Source of the DNA: Prinsepia uniflora
Taxonomy: Eukaryota > Streptophyta > Magnoliopsida > Rosales > Rosaceae
Length of the DNA stretch: 64,000 bases
Direction of reading: 5' to 3'
Assembly: GCA_032719365.1 (NCBI GenBank)
Contig: CM064871.1
Location: forward strand, 36,553,566-36,617,565
This document shows, piece by piece, positions 46,946-57,815 of the stretch. Each line of letters opens with the position of its first letter. Positions within the stretch are counted from its first letter, which is position 1. The position numbers and the translations under genes are program-made. The notes below the pieces were generated by a model that saw nothing but the letters and a program-made list of their open reading frames with translations, did not search any database and had not been told where the DNA came from.

Positions 46946-46960
46946 GTGGGTCCTGTCAAT

Positions 46961-46972
46961 TGGTATCAGAGC
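46961..46972 (+). other. TE-J primer binding site (initiator tRNA-Met type)
   Basis: TGGTATCAGAGC lies two bases after the 5' LTR end, complementary to the 3' end of plant initiator tRNA-Met. The same 12-mer follows the 5' LTR of TE-D, TE-E, TE-G and TE-I. Confidence 0.92.
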
Positions 46973-47057
46973 CTAGGTTTACGATTCGTATCTGGCACTC
47001 GGGTGTGCCTTGATTTTTGTACTAACTTATGCCTCTTTCAGAGAAGGACGATCAGCC

Positions 47058-49865
47058 ATGCCTCCGCGACGCGAACCCCCTCCACGACCTGATGGCGATG
47101 CCGAGAGTGCTTCGATCGAACGAGCCCAGCGTCTTGGGGCTACGGTGTTTTGTGGTGGAGCGGATCCCGAGGATGCTTACCGTTGGATTTCTCGGTTCGA
47201 GCGGATTTTTGCTGTAATGTACTGTTCTCCTGAGGAGCGAGTTGTATTGGCTACCTTTTTGCTTGATGGATCTGCTTATGAGTGGTGGTACACTCTGGAG
47301 TTGTCGGGTTGGGATGCCCGTATAGTGACTTGGGAGACCTTTCGTGAGCGATTTCTGGATCAGTACTATCCCTGTTCATTCCGTGATGCTAGGGAGACCG
47401 AGTTTCTGCAGCTCCAGCAGGGGAGCATGTCTGTAGCTGAGTATGAGCAGAAGTTTCAGATGCTAGCCCGTTTTGCTCCTACCTTTGTGTCTACTGAGGC
47501 TGAGAAATGTCGTAGGTTTGAGCTTGGCCTACGGGGTGAGATACGGGCCATTGTGACGGCCAGAGCTTTTGCTACTCCCAGGGAGTTGTCAGATGCCGCA
47601 GTGCGGGTTGAGGCCAGTCTCCCGACACGTCCACAGTACTTTGGTGGTGGACAGCGTCGAGAGCGTTCATATCCTGGATCGTATGGTCAGAGAGCCCCGA
47701 AGAAAGGACGTTATGGTGGAGCCTCATCTGCAGGCAATGATCGTTATGGCAGGCCTGGTAACTATCAGAGTCCCGGATTCCGAGCGCCTAGGGCGCAGAC
47801 TGCTCCGCAGGCGAGCACGACTTCGGTTGCTTCCACGGGACGGCAGGGTGGTGGTTTTGCTCGCGATGCTTCCAGTGTTATCTGTTTCTTCTGTGGCGAG
47901 CGGGGCCACTATCGGAGGGAGTGTCCATCTTTTCCACAGGGTGGTGGCGCAAGTTGGGGTGGAGCAGAGCAGGGACGGAGCACAGCTGCAGTTTCTGGAA
48001 CTGGGAGTACTAGAGGAGGTGGTGCTGGAGCGGCTAATGGACAGAGGGGCCGGGGCCGTGGGCGAGCAGCTGGACCACAGGCCCGAGTTTTTGTTGTTAC
48101 GCAGCAGGAGGCCAGGGCAGCGCCTGGTGTTATGACAGGTACACTCACGATCTTTGGGCATGTTTTTTGTGCTTTAATTGATCCCGGAGCTACTCATTCA
48201 TTTATTTCGCGGGACTGTGAGTTGTTGGCGGGTAGAGAGGTGTCCGCCTTGGACTGTGACTTGGGTGTGAGCACACCCACCAGAGATGTGTTTGTGGTAA
48301 ATCAAGTGTTGCGGGAGTGTCCCATAATGGTAGGTGATGTTGGTTTGGTGGCAGATTTAATACTCATGGACTTGCACGACTTTGATGTCATTTTGGGAAT
48401 GGATTGGTTGACGCTCCATCATGCTTCTATCGAATGTGTCGATAAGAAGGTTACTTTTCGGAGCCCTGGGTTACCGGAAACCACCTTTCAGGGAATACAA
48501 CGAGCAACTCCTGTCGGAGTGATTTCAGCCCTGAAGGCAAGTAAGTTGTTGAGGAAAGGATGCCAGGGATACTTAGCTCAAGTGTTGGACTCACGAACTG
48601 CACCATTGAGGGTGGAGGATATACCGATAGTACGGGAGTTCCCGGATGTCTTTCCGGAGGATATACCGGGATTGCCACCGCATCGAGATGTCGAGTTCAC
48701 TATTGATCTGGTTCCAGGTACGCAACCTATCTCTCAGACTCCGTATCGTATGGCGCCAGCTGAGTTGAAAGAACTGAAGGCGCAGTTACAAGAATTACTT
48801 GAGATGGGGTTTATTCGACCGAGTGTATCCCCCTGGGGAGCCCCGGTGTTGTTTTTGAAGAAAAAGGATGGGAGTTTGAGACTCTGCATCGATTACAGGC
48901 AACTGAATAAAGTAACAGTCAGGAAAAAATACCCGTTGCCTCGGATCGACGATTTGTTCGATCAGTTGCGAGGAGCGCAGTACTTCTCCAAAATTGATCT
49001 TCGTTCTGGGTATCATCAGTTGCGGGTTAAGGCTGAGGATGTACCCAAGACAGCCTTTAGGACCCGTTATGGTCATTATGAGTTCCTTGTGATGCCGTTT
49101 GGTTTGACCAACGCACCCGCAGCGTTTATGGATTTGATGAACCGAGTGTTGCAGCCTTACTTGGATCGCTTTGTCATCGTGTTCATTGACGATATCCTAG
49201 TCTACTCGAGGAGTGCGGAAGCGCACAAGGAGCACTTAAGGATGGTGCTGGGTACCTTGAGGGAAAACCAGTTGTATGCGAAGCTCAACAAGTGTCAGTT
49301 TTGGTTGATGAGCGTGAGTTTCTTGGGGCACATAATCTCAACTGACGGGATCAGTGTGGATTCTCAGAAAATTGAGGTAGTGGCGAAGTGGGAACAACCA
49401 AGGACCGTCAATAAAGTCAGAAGTTTCTTGGGCTTGGCTGGTTACTACAGGAGGTTTGTAGAGGGTTTCTCTACCATTGCTGCCCCGTTAACGCGACTGA
49501 CGCGGAAGGGAGTCAAGTTTGACTGGGATGACGATTGTGAGCGTAGTTTTCGGGAGCTAAAGGAAAGGTTGACATCTGCTCCTATACTGACCCTTCCAGA
49601 CGACAGTGGGGAATTCGAGGTGTACAGTGATGCATCCTTACAGGGTTTGGGATGTGTGCTAATGCAGCATGGGAAAGTGATTGCCTATGCTTCGCGCCAG
49701 TTGAAACCGCATGAGCGTAATTATCCTACGCACGACTTGGAGTTAGCTGCTGTTGTGCATGCGTTGAAAATTTGGAGACATCACCTGTATGATGCGAGCC
49801 TGCGTTTTGCAATTTCAGGACACTTGGGAATCACATCTAGCGTTGATGGAATTTGCCTACAATAA
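47058..49865 (+). CDS. TE-J Gag-protease-RT-RNase H polyprotein, truncated at the C-terminus
   Basis: This 935-residue frame starts at ATG 47058 ([12 protein letters not shown]). An ATG at 47010 is in frame but lacks the conserved start. Gag domain motifs ([18 protein letters not shown]) precede a CCHC knuckle [14 protein letters not shown] at residues 276-289, which binds genomic RNA. An aspartic protease follows with [10 protein letters not shown] (D375; proline replaces the usual S/T after the catalytic Asp). Reverse transcriptase spans about 560-740 ([23 protein letters not shown], catalytic FIDD at 709-712). RNase H starts at FEVYSDAS (D858) and breaks after HHLYD, where a deletion joins it out of frame to the integrase tail. 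Capsid, protease and RT may still be made; RNase H is incomplete and integrase is lost. Confidence 0.92.
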   Translation: MPPRREPPPRPDGDAESASIERAQRLGATVFCGGADPEDAYRWISRFERIFAVMYCSPEERVVLATFLLDGSAYEWWYTLELSGWDARIVTWETFRERFLDQYYPCSFRDARETEFLQLQQGSMSVAEYEQKFQMLARFAPTFVSTEAEKCRRFELGLRGEIRAIVTARAFATPRELSDAAVRVEASLPTRPQYFGGGQRRERSYPGSYGQRAPKKGRYGGASSAGNDRYGRPGNYQSPGFRAPRAQTAPQASTTSVASTGRQGGGFARDASSVICFFCGERGHYRRECPSFPQGGGASWGGAEQGRSTAAVSGTGSTRGGGAGAANGQRGRGRGRAAGPQARVFVVTQQEARAAPGVMTGTLTIFGHVFCALIDPGATHSFISRDCELLAGREVSALDCDLGVSTPTRDVFVVNQVLRECPIMVGDVGLVADLILMDLHDFDVILGMDWLTLHHASIECVDKKVTFRSPGLPETTFQGIQRATPVGVISALKASKLLRKGCQGYLAQVLDSRTAPLRVEDIPIVREFPDVFPEDIPGLPPHRDVEFTIDLVPGTQPISQTPYRMAPAELKELKAQLQELLEMGFIRPSVSPWGAPVLFLKKKDGSLRLCIDYRQLNKVTVRKKYPLPRIDDLFDQLRGAQYFSKIDLRSGYHQLRVKAEDVPKTAFRTRYGHYEFLVMPFGLTNAPAAFMDLMNRVLQPYLDRFVIVFIDDILVYSRSAEAHKEHLRMVLGTLRENQLYAKLNKCQFWLMSVSFLGHIISTDGISVDSQKIEVVAKWEQPRTVNKVRSFLGLAGYYRRFVEGFSTIAAPLTRLTRKGVKFDWDDDCERSFRELKERLTSAPILTLPDDSGEFEVYSDASLQGLGCVLMQHGKVIAYASRQLKPHERNYPTHDLELAAVVHALKIWRHHLYDASLRFAISGHLGITSSVDGICLQ

Positions 49866-50508
49866 CAGCAATCAGGCGAGCATTGGGATGGCTCCGTACG
49901 AAGCCTTATACGGACGACAGTGCAGAACCCCGTTGTGGTGGACGGATGTGGGTGAAAGGAAGCTGACTAAATCCGAATTGGTGGAACTGACAACCAAGAA
50001 GGTCAAACTCATCAGAGATCGGCTCAAGGCAGCCCAAGACAGACAAAAGAGCTATGTGGACCATCGGATTCGAGATCTTGAGTTCGCGGTCGGAGATCGG
50101 GTATTTCTGAAACTGTCCCCTTGGAAGGGTGTGGTGAGATTCGGCGGGCGAGGGAAGTTGAGTCCTCATTATATCGGACCGTATGAGATTACCGAGAGGA
50201 TTGGCCCGGTGGCCTACTGGTTGGCACTACCGCCAGAACTTTCGAGGGTCCACGATGTTTTTCATGTGGCGATGTTGCGGAAATATGTGTTTGACGCATC
50301 TCATGTACTAGAGGAACAACCCATTGAACTCCGTGAAGACTTGAGCTTTGAGGAACAACCAGTGCAGATTTTGGACAGGAAGGATAAAGTACTACGTCGG
50401 AAGACCGTTCCTCTGGTAAAGGTTCTCTGGAGGAACCAGAATGTGGAGGAAGCCACATGGGAGCCCGAGGCGCAGATGCGAGAACAGTTTCCCTACATGT
50501 TTCCTTGA
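49790..50508 (+). pseudogene. TE-J integrase C-terminal fragment with chromodomain-like end
   Basis: It is in the +1 frame relative to gag-pol and begins at the deletion junction ([15 protein letters not shown]). It retains only the last part of the integrase core ([21 protein letters not shown]), the GPY-type module (HYIGPYEITERIGPVAYWL) and a chromodomain-like tail (KVLWRNQNVEEATWEP), ending at TGA 50508. The zinc-binding region and the catalytic Asp/Glu residues are absent. The tail places the element with Tekay/Del chromoviruses, whose chromodomain directs integration to heterochromatin. The ATG at 49789 is not a natural start. The missing part is estimated at over 1 kb from family length. 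Confidence 0.88.
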
Positions 50509-50540
50509 AATTTCGGGACGAAATTTCTTAAGGGGGGGAG
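50507..50540 (+). promoter_or_regulatory. TE-J pre-PPT hairpin and polypurine tract
   Basis: GAAATTTCG-GGA-CGAAATTTC (50507-50527) is a perfect 9-bp inverted repeat overlapping the stop codon, followed by AAGGGGGGGAGA, the plus-strand primer site, just before the 3' LTR. The same hairpin-plus-tract order occurs in TE-D, TE-G and TE-I. Confidence 0.8.
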
Positions 50541-50542
50541 AT

Positions 50543-53500
50543 TGTAACGCCCCGGACATTCTGAGAATGTAATATTATAAAATATTGAATAAAATGACGT
50601 TTTACCCCTGTGATTCGCATGGTCAAATTGTTGACTTTATGAATGGAGGGTCGAACGGACGTGGAGTGATGACCGTGACGTAGTTCGGGACGTCATGAGT
50701 TCATAGACAGGTGGCACGTTCGATTCGGACGAATAGGGTGAAAGTTATGATGTTCGGAAGTTCAGGGGCATTATCGTAATTTGGATGTTATGAGGGAAAA
50801 AGTTGACTTTTTGTTTGACAATTGATATCCATATGACTCGAAGACCGTTAGGTTCGTCTCGAGGTCCCGAGTACAACGACAGGCGGCACGCGTGAAACGG
50901 ACGTCGGACGACCGAGTTACGGGTCACGGAAGCTGGAGGGTATTTTGGTAATTTTGCCCTGAGGGGCATTTTGGTCTTTTTACACGGGGTACTGTTCACC
51001 ACCGTGGAAAACAGAGTGCACGGCCGTGGTGTCTTGTGCGTGTAATTGTTTATGGCCTAGTGGAATGATCAGGTGCATTGTTTAAGTTGATTGAGGCAGT
51101 GGGGGACATGGGTGAACGGACTGAGGCCACACAAGCACGGGCTGGGTTAAAGAAATGGCTATGGCTTCTGTGTGCGTGGGAGACATTTTCAGAAAACCTC
51201 AGTTGGTCTCCCACGGGTTGCTGGCCGTTTGAATCGATTGATAGAGTAAGAGAGTGAGGAGAGGACTCAGTTGGGTCATTTGGGCATCAGTGTGAGGGCT
51301 GAGGTTGAGAGAAACAGTGAGAAAACAGTTTCGGGTTTTTGGGGGGAAAACTCTGAATTCGACTTCTACGCGTTGAGAGACAAATCTAAACACATTGAGA
51401 GACTTCTGGGAGTGACAGGAACACGACGGTGCTAGAGTTGTGGAGATTGGAGCCCGTTTTGCCCAGGAACCCAAGTTCCAGTTCAGAGATGAACCAGTTG
51501 GAGGGAAAAATCGAATTCAATTCCTGAGGCGTGTTGAGCGAAACCAAGGGCCGTGTTAGACTTCTGGGGTCACTACGAGCACAACCGTGCAAAAATCGAA
51601 GGAGGAGGTGGACTGGTTGGCCGGGAACCTGAGTCTCAGTTTCAGAGGAAAACCAGTGCTGAGGTCGACGACTTCCAGGTAACGGCGAGTCCAATTGATT
51701 GTACCATTGTGTTCGTATAAGTCCCCTTAAGCTACTGGTGAAATTAATTTGGAAATGGAACCGTGTAGGGTGAGTTCCAGACGTCGACTTGATCGACTGT
51801 TTGAGCTTGAGTTGGGTCGTTCTGGTGTTAGTCGAGGTTAGTCATCAACACGGACCTAAAATTAATGGACTAGAGAAGGTAATAGGATTGAAAACGAGAA
51901 GAATTGATGGAGAATTGAACTTGAACTGGTCGGGTTGAGTCGCGGGTAATAGACCCGTTTATCAGTCTATCCGGGTAAGGACGAAGACACTGTAGCTTGG
52001 CGCGTGGCCTTCACACGCGGCCACTTTGGGCGGCACGTGACGGCGCGTGCGATGTTAACTCTGATCACGGTCAACATGGAATTTGTTCCTTTCAGTCTAA
52101 TTAACATTTTACCTTTAGGATTCGAGTTGTTCGGGAGTCGTTCGGGATAATTTCGGGAGTCCGGAAGGTTAAGTCTCTAAGTTAATTTCGCCGAAAAATC
52201 CGGGAAAATTAGGGAAAAAAATCATACGAGCTATTTGAGGATGTTTGTAACCCTCTTGTACGTTTTTACAGGCCCGGACACTTCCGAAGCTACGGAGGAG
52301 CGCGCGGGACGCGATTGACGCGTCCTAAAACCGTGAGTGGACTTTTTGATTTCTAAATTGGGCATGCATGACTATTTTACTTATTTATCTTATGGCTTTA
52401 CATATGATTTTATGATGGTGATATGATATTCCGATTTTATGTATTTTCACGCTTTTCGAGATATTCATCGTATTTCACGCATTTCGAGGTTGCAGTTTTT
52501 GCTTATGCATGAATGATGTTTTGATGAAGTATCTGGATATGATTATGCATGTTACGGATTTATGATGTTTTGATTATAATTGTGAAGTGATTTCGGAAAC
52601 TGCATGTTCTGGAAATTGCATGTGAATTCGGACATAAGTCCTATTATGACGTGATATGATTTCGGAATGATGTTGGAAAACGGTTTATGATGAATCCTGG
52701 TTTATTGTGTTTAAAAACGGTTTTGGGTTTAAAGACCCGGTTGATTGTTGGATCTGGTTTTGGGTTTAAAGACCCGGTATATTGATGACGGGGGCGGGCC
52801 CGAAAATTGGGTTTAAAGACCCGGATTGAGCGTGAGTTTAAAGACTCGATTATTGTAATACCCCCCGAGGCCTACTGATCATGTTTTGAGTTTAAAGACT
52901 CGTTGATATCCCGGGAAGGCCTAATATTGAGTTTAAAGACTCGGATGGATCCAACGGCACAATTATGACTATTGATACACTTTTACTTGATTTGTGCAAT
53001 GGATGTTTCAAAATGACGGTTTCTGGAATCTGGTAATATTAAATGGTTTTACATGAGTTATGACGATTCTCTGTAACTTTTTTCATGTGTTTCGGAAAAA
53101 GAGTTTTCAAAGGTCTAATACGCGATTTTTGAATATTTGGTTATGCATGCGTGTTACAAAACTGGAGGGCGAACCCGATTTCGGAAAATTGTTTTTCCTG
53201 TAAAACTTATGTTTCGGTCCACTCACACTTTGTTGTTTTAAATTCCCTCCAGGTCGTGGTACAAGTGCGGGGGCAAGCGCCGAGGCTGACGCGAAGGCAT
53301 AAAGTTTTCCGTTGCGGAGTAGTTAGTTCACAGAGTAGGATTTGTTCTTTAACCTGTTTTGTAATATTATGCTCTGTGAAACTGTGGACTTGACGTCCAG
53401 TCGGATGTATCTATTTAATCTCCCTGGTCTGACAATGGGTGTGATGTAATATTATTTAGTTTTCTGGTCTTTTGGATTCGATTGTCAGACGGAAGCAGGA

Positions 53501-53543
53501 TGCTGCCCGATTATCGAGGCGATAATCGGGGTGGGTCCTGTCA
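50543..53543 (+). repeat. TE-J 3' LTR, 3001 bp
   Basis: It matches the 5' LTR closely and keeps the 118-bp segment that the 5' copy lost. One CGCG core is lost (CACACGCGG for CACGCGCGG). TTTAAAG-loop hairpins lie at 52721-52945. Its end is followed by the second TSD copy, tgtac. Confidence 0.94.
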
Positions 53544-54109
53544 TGTACGGTGTATGGGGATCGGTATTGGACTGACCGTGTGGTGCTTGGCGACGGTACA
53601 TGAGTGGTACCAGTGGTGTATAGTTGTACGTGTTGGTGGTCGGCCTAGTTCCGACACCATTGGATTTGGTGGTGAGTGTGAACTGGACATCGAGTTTGAT
53701 ATGTCTTGCAGGATTGGGCTTGCCCTGCGAGATGAGATCGTGTTATTGATCTTACGCTACTTTGAGTGGCACCGATTGGCTGGTAGTTGGAGTTTTACTA
53801 GGGTGGTAAAACTTAGCGGTGAAAGTTTGACTGGTAGTGCCAGCATGGACTGACGAGTTAGATGTGGTGACTCCCAGGGGGAGCAGACGTCGAGTATATT
53901 AATGTTTGTGAGGAACCGACTAGCGGAATGAGTGTGAATTCGACAAACGGTACGGCGTGAGACCGTGATGGGACGTCTGAGTACAGACAAGTTTGGTGGG
54001 TGTACAAGTGTACACAAGCGTGAGATCGACATGTTTTCCCACGGGGTGGATTTGGAATAAGGCTATTGGTAATTTCGAGGACGAAATTCTTTAAGGGGGG
54101 GGGGAAGAT
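53544..54109 (+). other. TE-I internal region, right part, with polypurine tract
   Basis: 53555-53670 is similar to TE-D 59215-59345. AATTTCG-AGGA-CGAAATT (54071-54088) precedes a run of about ten G (54095-54104) and the 3' LTR. Open frames here are short and match nothing recognised. Confidence 0.8.
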
Positions 54110-57100
54110 TGTAACGACCCATCCCGGAATTCGGGATTAGATTAGTAATTAATCATGATTAGCGGGGTTAATTGGTGATCAGTTGGGCGAATTCGGACGA
54201 ACGATGCAAAATGACCGTTTTGCCCCTGATCGTGGGTAAAACGTTGACTTTTAATTCGGGCAGTCAAATGGACCTTGACCGATGACTGTGACGTAGTTTG
54301 GGACGTCACGAGTACATAGACAGGTGGCACGTTCGATTCCGACGTTCGAGGTGAAAGTTATGACGTTCGGAAGCCCAGGGGCATTTTTGTAATTTAGACG
54401 GAATAAGGGAAAATGTTGACTTTTTGATCGGGAGGTCCGATGGTCGAGGGCCAAGGACCATTAGGAAGGTCTCGATGCCCTGAGTTCGTAGACAGGCGGC
54501 ACACATCAATCGGAGTCCGGATGACCGAGTTACGGGCCTGGATGCGTGAGGGGCATTTTGGTAATTTTCTGCACAAGGGCAGAATGGTAATTTCACAGGG
54601 GCTGTTTGAACGGTTACTGTAGCACCTGTTAATGGGAGACATGCCAGTGCAAGGGTGGATGGTTTTTGGAGCAATTGGATGGGCTAAATTGTTGTTTAAG
54701 GGTTATTGGATTGTTTAATCATGTAAGTGGGTTATTGGATTGTTTAATCATGTAAGTGGGTTATTGGATTGTTTAATCATGTAAGTGGATTATTGGATTG
54801 TTTAATCATGTAAATGGGTTATTGGATTGTTTAATCATGTAAGTGGGAGATTGTGTGTTTTGTGCACAGTGAGCAGGTGCTGTGCTGGTGTTTTTGGAAT
54901 TGAAAAACAGGGACATTGTTGGCTAGTGATCAGTGTGTGTGGGTGTGGAATTGGAATCTGAAGCCACGGGTATGCATTGTTTATGAAACAAATTGGTGGG
55001 GCTAAGTGTTAATGAATTGTTTTGTGCCTTGAGTGGGGTGAGCAGGGCACGAGAGGTGTGTGCAGGGAACAAATACCATGCTGCTGGTGCTTCTGAAATT
55101 GGGAAGAAAGCAGAGGCTGCTTCCCACGTTGATCAATTTTCCGAGACCATGATGAACTGAGGACGGTTAGGGGCAAATTGTTATTGTCTTGGTGCGGGAA
55201 CAAAGACAGTTAGGCAGGGCACGAGTGTGCTGGTTGAGGGGAGTGCGGAAAACAATCCGGGGAGAGTGCCATTAAACTGAGAAAACAGGGACCTTGTGCA
55301 GGGTGTGATCGTCCTTTCCAAGGCCAGTTTGAGAGAAATTGTGAACGGGAAAGGGGTCATGGAGGTGAGAACAGAGTTATGAGAGGGAGAGAAGGAAGAA
55401 AGGGAGGAAACTGGGAGAGAGAGTTCCAAAAAACCCGAAACCTGTTCTTGAGTGAATTCAAATCCGAATTTGAATTTTAGACCAGCCCAAGCCAAATTGA
55501 GGCTCGAATGAGTCTCCTGGAACCTCATGTAGTCGGTCCAAATCGATTATTGCAAGCTTGAAGCTCCTGGAGCCATGGACGGACTTCTCGGGTGGCCGGG
55601 AAATCGAGCTTTGTGTTCGTGCAATTAGAGGTAAGTGTTTGTGAAATTGGATCTCAAATCATCCCTACCATGAGGCTACGATGATGTACTACCAATTAAT
55701 TGAAGAATTACTTGGTTATACGATGAATTCAGACAAGGAACCCGTTCGAGAAATTTCGTTTAAGTCGAGATAGTTAGAGGTAATGACGACTGCAATGGAT
55801 GTTACAGATCCCTAATTGGACTGGGTACGAAGCTAATGGAGTGTTCAATTGATCAAATGGTGTCGAATTAGTGGGACACTAGCCGGGTCACTTCGCGGGT
55901 TACCAGACCCGTTTTACAGACGATCGGGTAAGGAAGAAGCATTGTGCGAGGTACTGTAGCAGCGCGTGGCTCTGATTTTCGAGGTAAGTCCAACATGACT
56001 TTTGTCCTACACATTGTAACGAACATTTTAGCGTTGGCTTTGAATTAATCGGACGCCGTTTCGATGTTGTTTCGAGGGTCCGAAAGTCTATGTCACGTTT
56101 TTCATTAACGATTAATTCCCGAAAAATTATGGGAAATTATTATGTTGTTATCTAAGCCCTCAGTGACCCTAAAGTATGTTTTCGGGCAGGATTTGAAATT
56201 TCTGGAAACTATCGGAAATTACGGAAATACGCGCAGCGCGGGAAAACAAGCTTATTGGATGGTGTGTGAGTGGACGTTGCTTTCAAAATTTAATGCATGC
56301 ATAAATTATTTCTATGATTTTTATGATTATGATTATAAGTTGTGATTGATTTCAATTCCCGTATTTATACGTATTTTTAATATACATACGAAATTACATG
56401 TATTTCGAGACTATGGTTACTCTTATGCTTGATGATGGTTTAACGAATGGTTTGTATGAATTGTGCGTGTCATGATTTAATAATGTTTTGAATATGAATG
56501 TGAGTATGATTTACGACTTTGACACGTTTTTCGAGAACGTTCCGGATTTGCACGTTTTACGAGATTTTGAGTATGTTCTGATTGGACCGTGATTTTGGTG
56601 ATTATGAGTGTGGTTTTGAGGTTTTAATGATAAGATTTGAAAATGATGCTATTTCAAGGATTTAAAATGGGTTTTTGGAAAAAGGTGATTTCGGGTTTGA
56701 TTCTCGGGGCATAAAAGTAGCGAGATTTCGGTTTTCTGAAATTTAAAGGGGATTCTTGGTTTGGGTTCGGGATGATGCTTCCGGATGCCAGCTTACGGAA
56801 TCATTATTGCGAATTTGAATTCGAGAATGAAAAAGGATTTAATAAAGTGATTTGGTCTGATTTTGCATGCCCCGTGTTTAATGATAATTTGATTATGTTT
56901 GTGAAGTATGATTTGGGGAATTGAATGTGGAAATTCGGACCATGGGTCCTGTTGTGAAAAATGTGATTTCGGGATGGATCTCGCATTGTTGTGATTGAAA
57001 AATGTTTTGGGTTTAAAGACCCGCTGAAAACTGTTTTGGGTTTAAATACCCGGTGCTATTGCTAGAGCACGTTTTGAGTTTAAAGACTCGGTTAGTTGAT

Positions 57101-57815
57101 GACGGGGGAGGGCCCTTAATGAGTTTAAAGACTCGTGAGTTTAAAGACTCGTGAGTTTAAAGACTCGGTTATTGTGATACCCCTGAGGCCTATTGATTAT
57201 GTTTTGAGTTTAAAGACTCGTTGATATCCCGGGAAGGCCTGAATATGCGCATGGTTTTGAGTTTAAAGACTCGGGCGCACTTGATATCCAGCAAATTGTT
57301 TGACTTGTGATTCATTGTTAATTTCTGATGTTCGGATGTGTTGGCAGTGGCCCGGTTCATATGGTTGATGGATTTGGATTATGTTGTGTATTTGGATTTG
57401 ATTCACGGTGTTGGGCTGAGGCCCGGCGTTTATGATTGCGGGCTAAGCCCAATGGTTAAGAAAAGGAAAATGTTTTGATTTTCATATACGGATTTCTTAT
57501 GTTGGGAATGTAACGGATTGCGAAATGATTCTTTGTATGCATGCATTGGTTTTTACTTGGAGGGTAAAAACGTTTTTCCGTAACGGTTTTATAAAACTGA
57601 TTTCTTTTGTCCACTCACACCTTTTGGTTTTTATTGACCCTCCAGGTCGTGGCGCGTTGCTCGAGGCTGTTCGAGGGGCGGAGGCATGAGTAAGCACGTG
57701 TGGCTATCCCTGGTCTGGCACGTACTGAGGGTACATTGGGGATTTCAGTCGTCTTGCTAGACGGGAGCAGGACCGGGCACGGCTAATAATGCCCTTTTCA
57801 GGGGCGGTCCTGTCA
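54110..57815 (+). repeat. TE-I 3' LTR, 3706 bp
   Basis: It is nearly identical to the 5' LTR, with its own copy of the 29-bp minisatellite (54700-54844) and TTTAAAG-loop hairpins (57009-57276, one unit more than the 5' copy). The U5 inverted repeat has one weakened pair (TGCTAGAC). Confidence 0.93.
54700..54844 (+). repeat. 29-bp minisatellite in TE-I 3' LTR
   Basis: Five tandem copies of the GGGTTATTGGATTG unit, as in the 5' LTR, with different single-base variants. Confidence 0.93.

Larger units (their letters stand above)
44076..46958 (+). repeat. TE-J 5' LTR, 2883 bp
   Basis: It runs from TGTAACGCCCCGGAC to GGTGGGTCCTGTCA. About 118 bp present in the 3' LTR at about 50590-50737 are missing and replaced by a short GTACTGTTCACTACC sequence at about 44128-44142. 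It ends with perfect hairpins: GTCTGACAAT/ATTGTCAGAC (46842-46851 and 46896-46905) and CCCGATTATC-GAGGC-GATAATCGGG (46921-46945). Confidence 0.94.
44076..53543 (+). mobile_element. TE-J: young Ty3/Gypsy chromovirus (Tekay/Del-like) with pol deletion
   Basis: LTRs are 44076-46958 and 50543-53543; the exact TSD tgtac lies at 44071-44075 and 53544-53548. The order is primer site, gag-protease-RT-RNase H, integrase tail with a chromodomain-like end, polypurine tract. By eye the LTRs differ at only about twenty sites plus indels, so insertion is recent. A deletion removes the end of RNase H and most of integrase. It is the only element here that still encodes capsid, protease and RT. Confidence 0.95.
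38285..57815 (+). mobile_element. TE-I: LARD-like LTR retrotransposon with nested TE-J
   Basis: LTRs at 38285-41976 and 54110-57815 are highly similar, and the exact TSD tgaga lies at 38280-38284 and 57816-57820. The primer site is TGGTATCAGAGC (41980-41991), and a long G-rich polypurine tract precedes the 3' LTR (54091-54109). Without TE-J the interior is about 2.7 kb and codes for nothing recognisable beyond a possible Gag N-terminal remnant. LTR similarity suggests recent movement, so enzymes must have come from another element. Confidence 0.93.

Noticed and set aside
47569..48161. Long frames overlapping gag in other frames and on the minus strand (188 and 145 codons)
   Set aside because: They are shadows of the Gag-protease coding sequence with no independent motifs.
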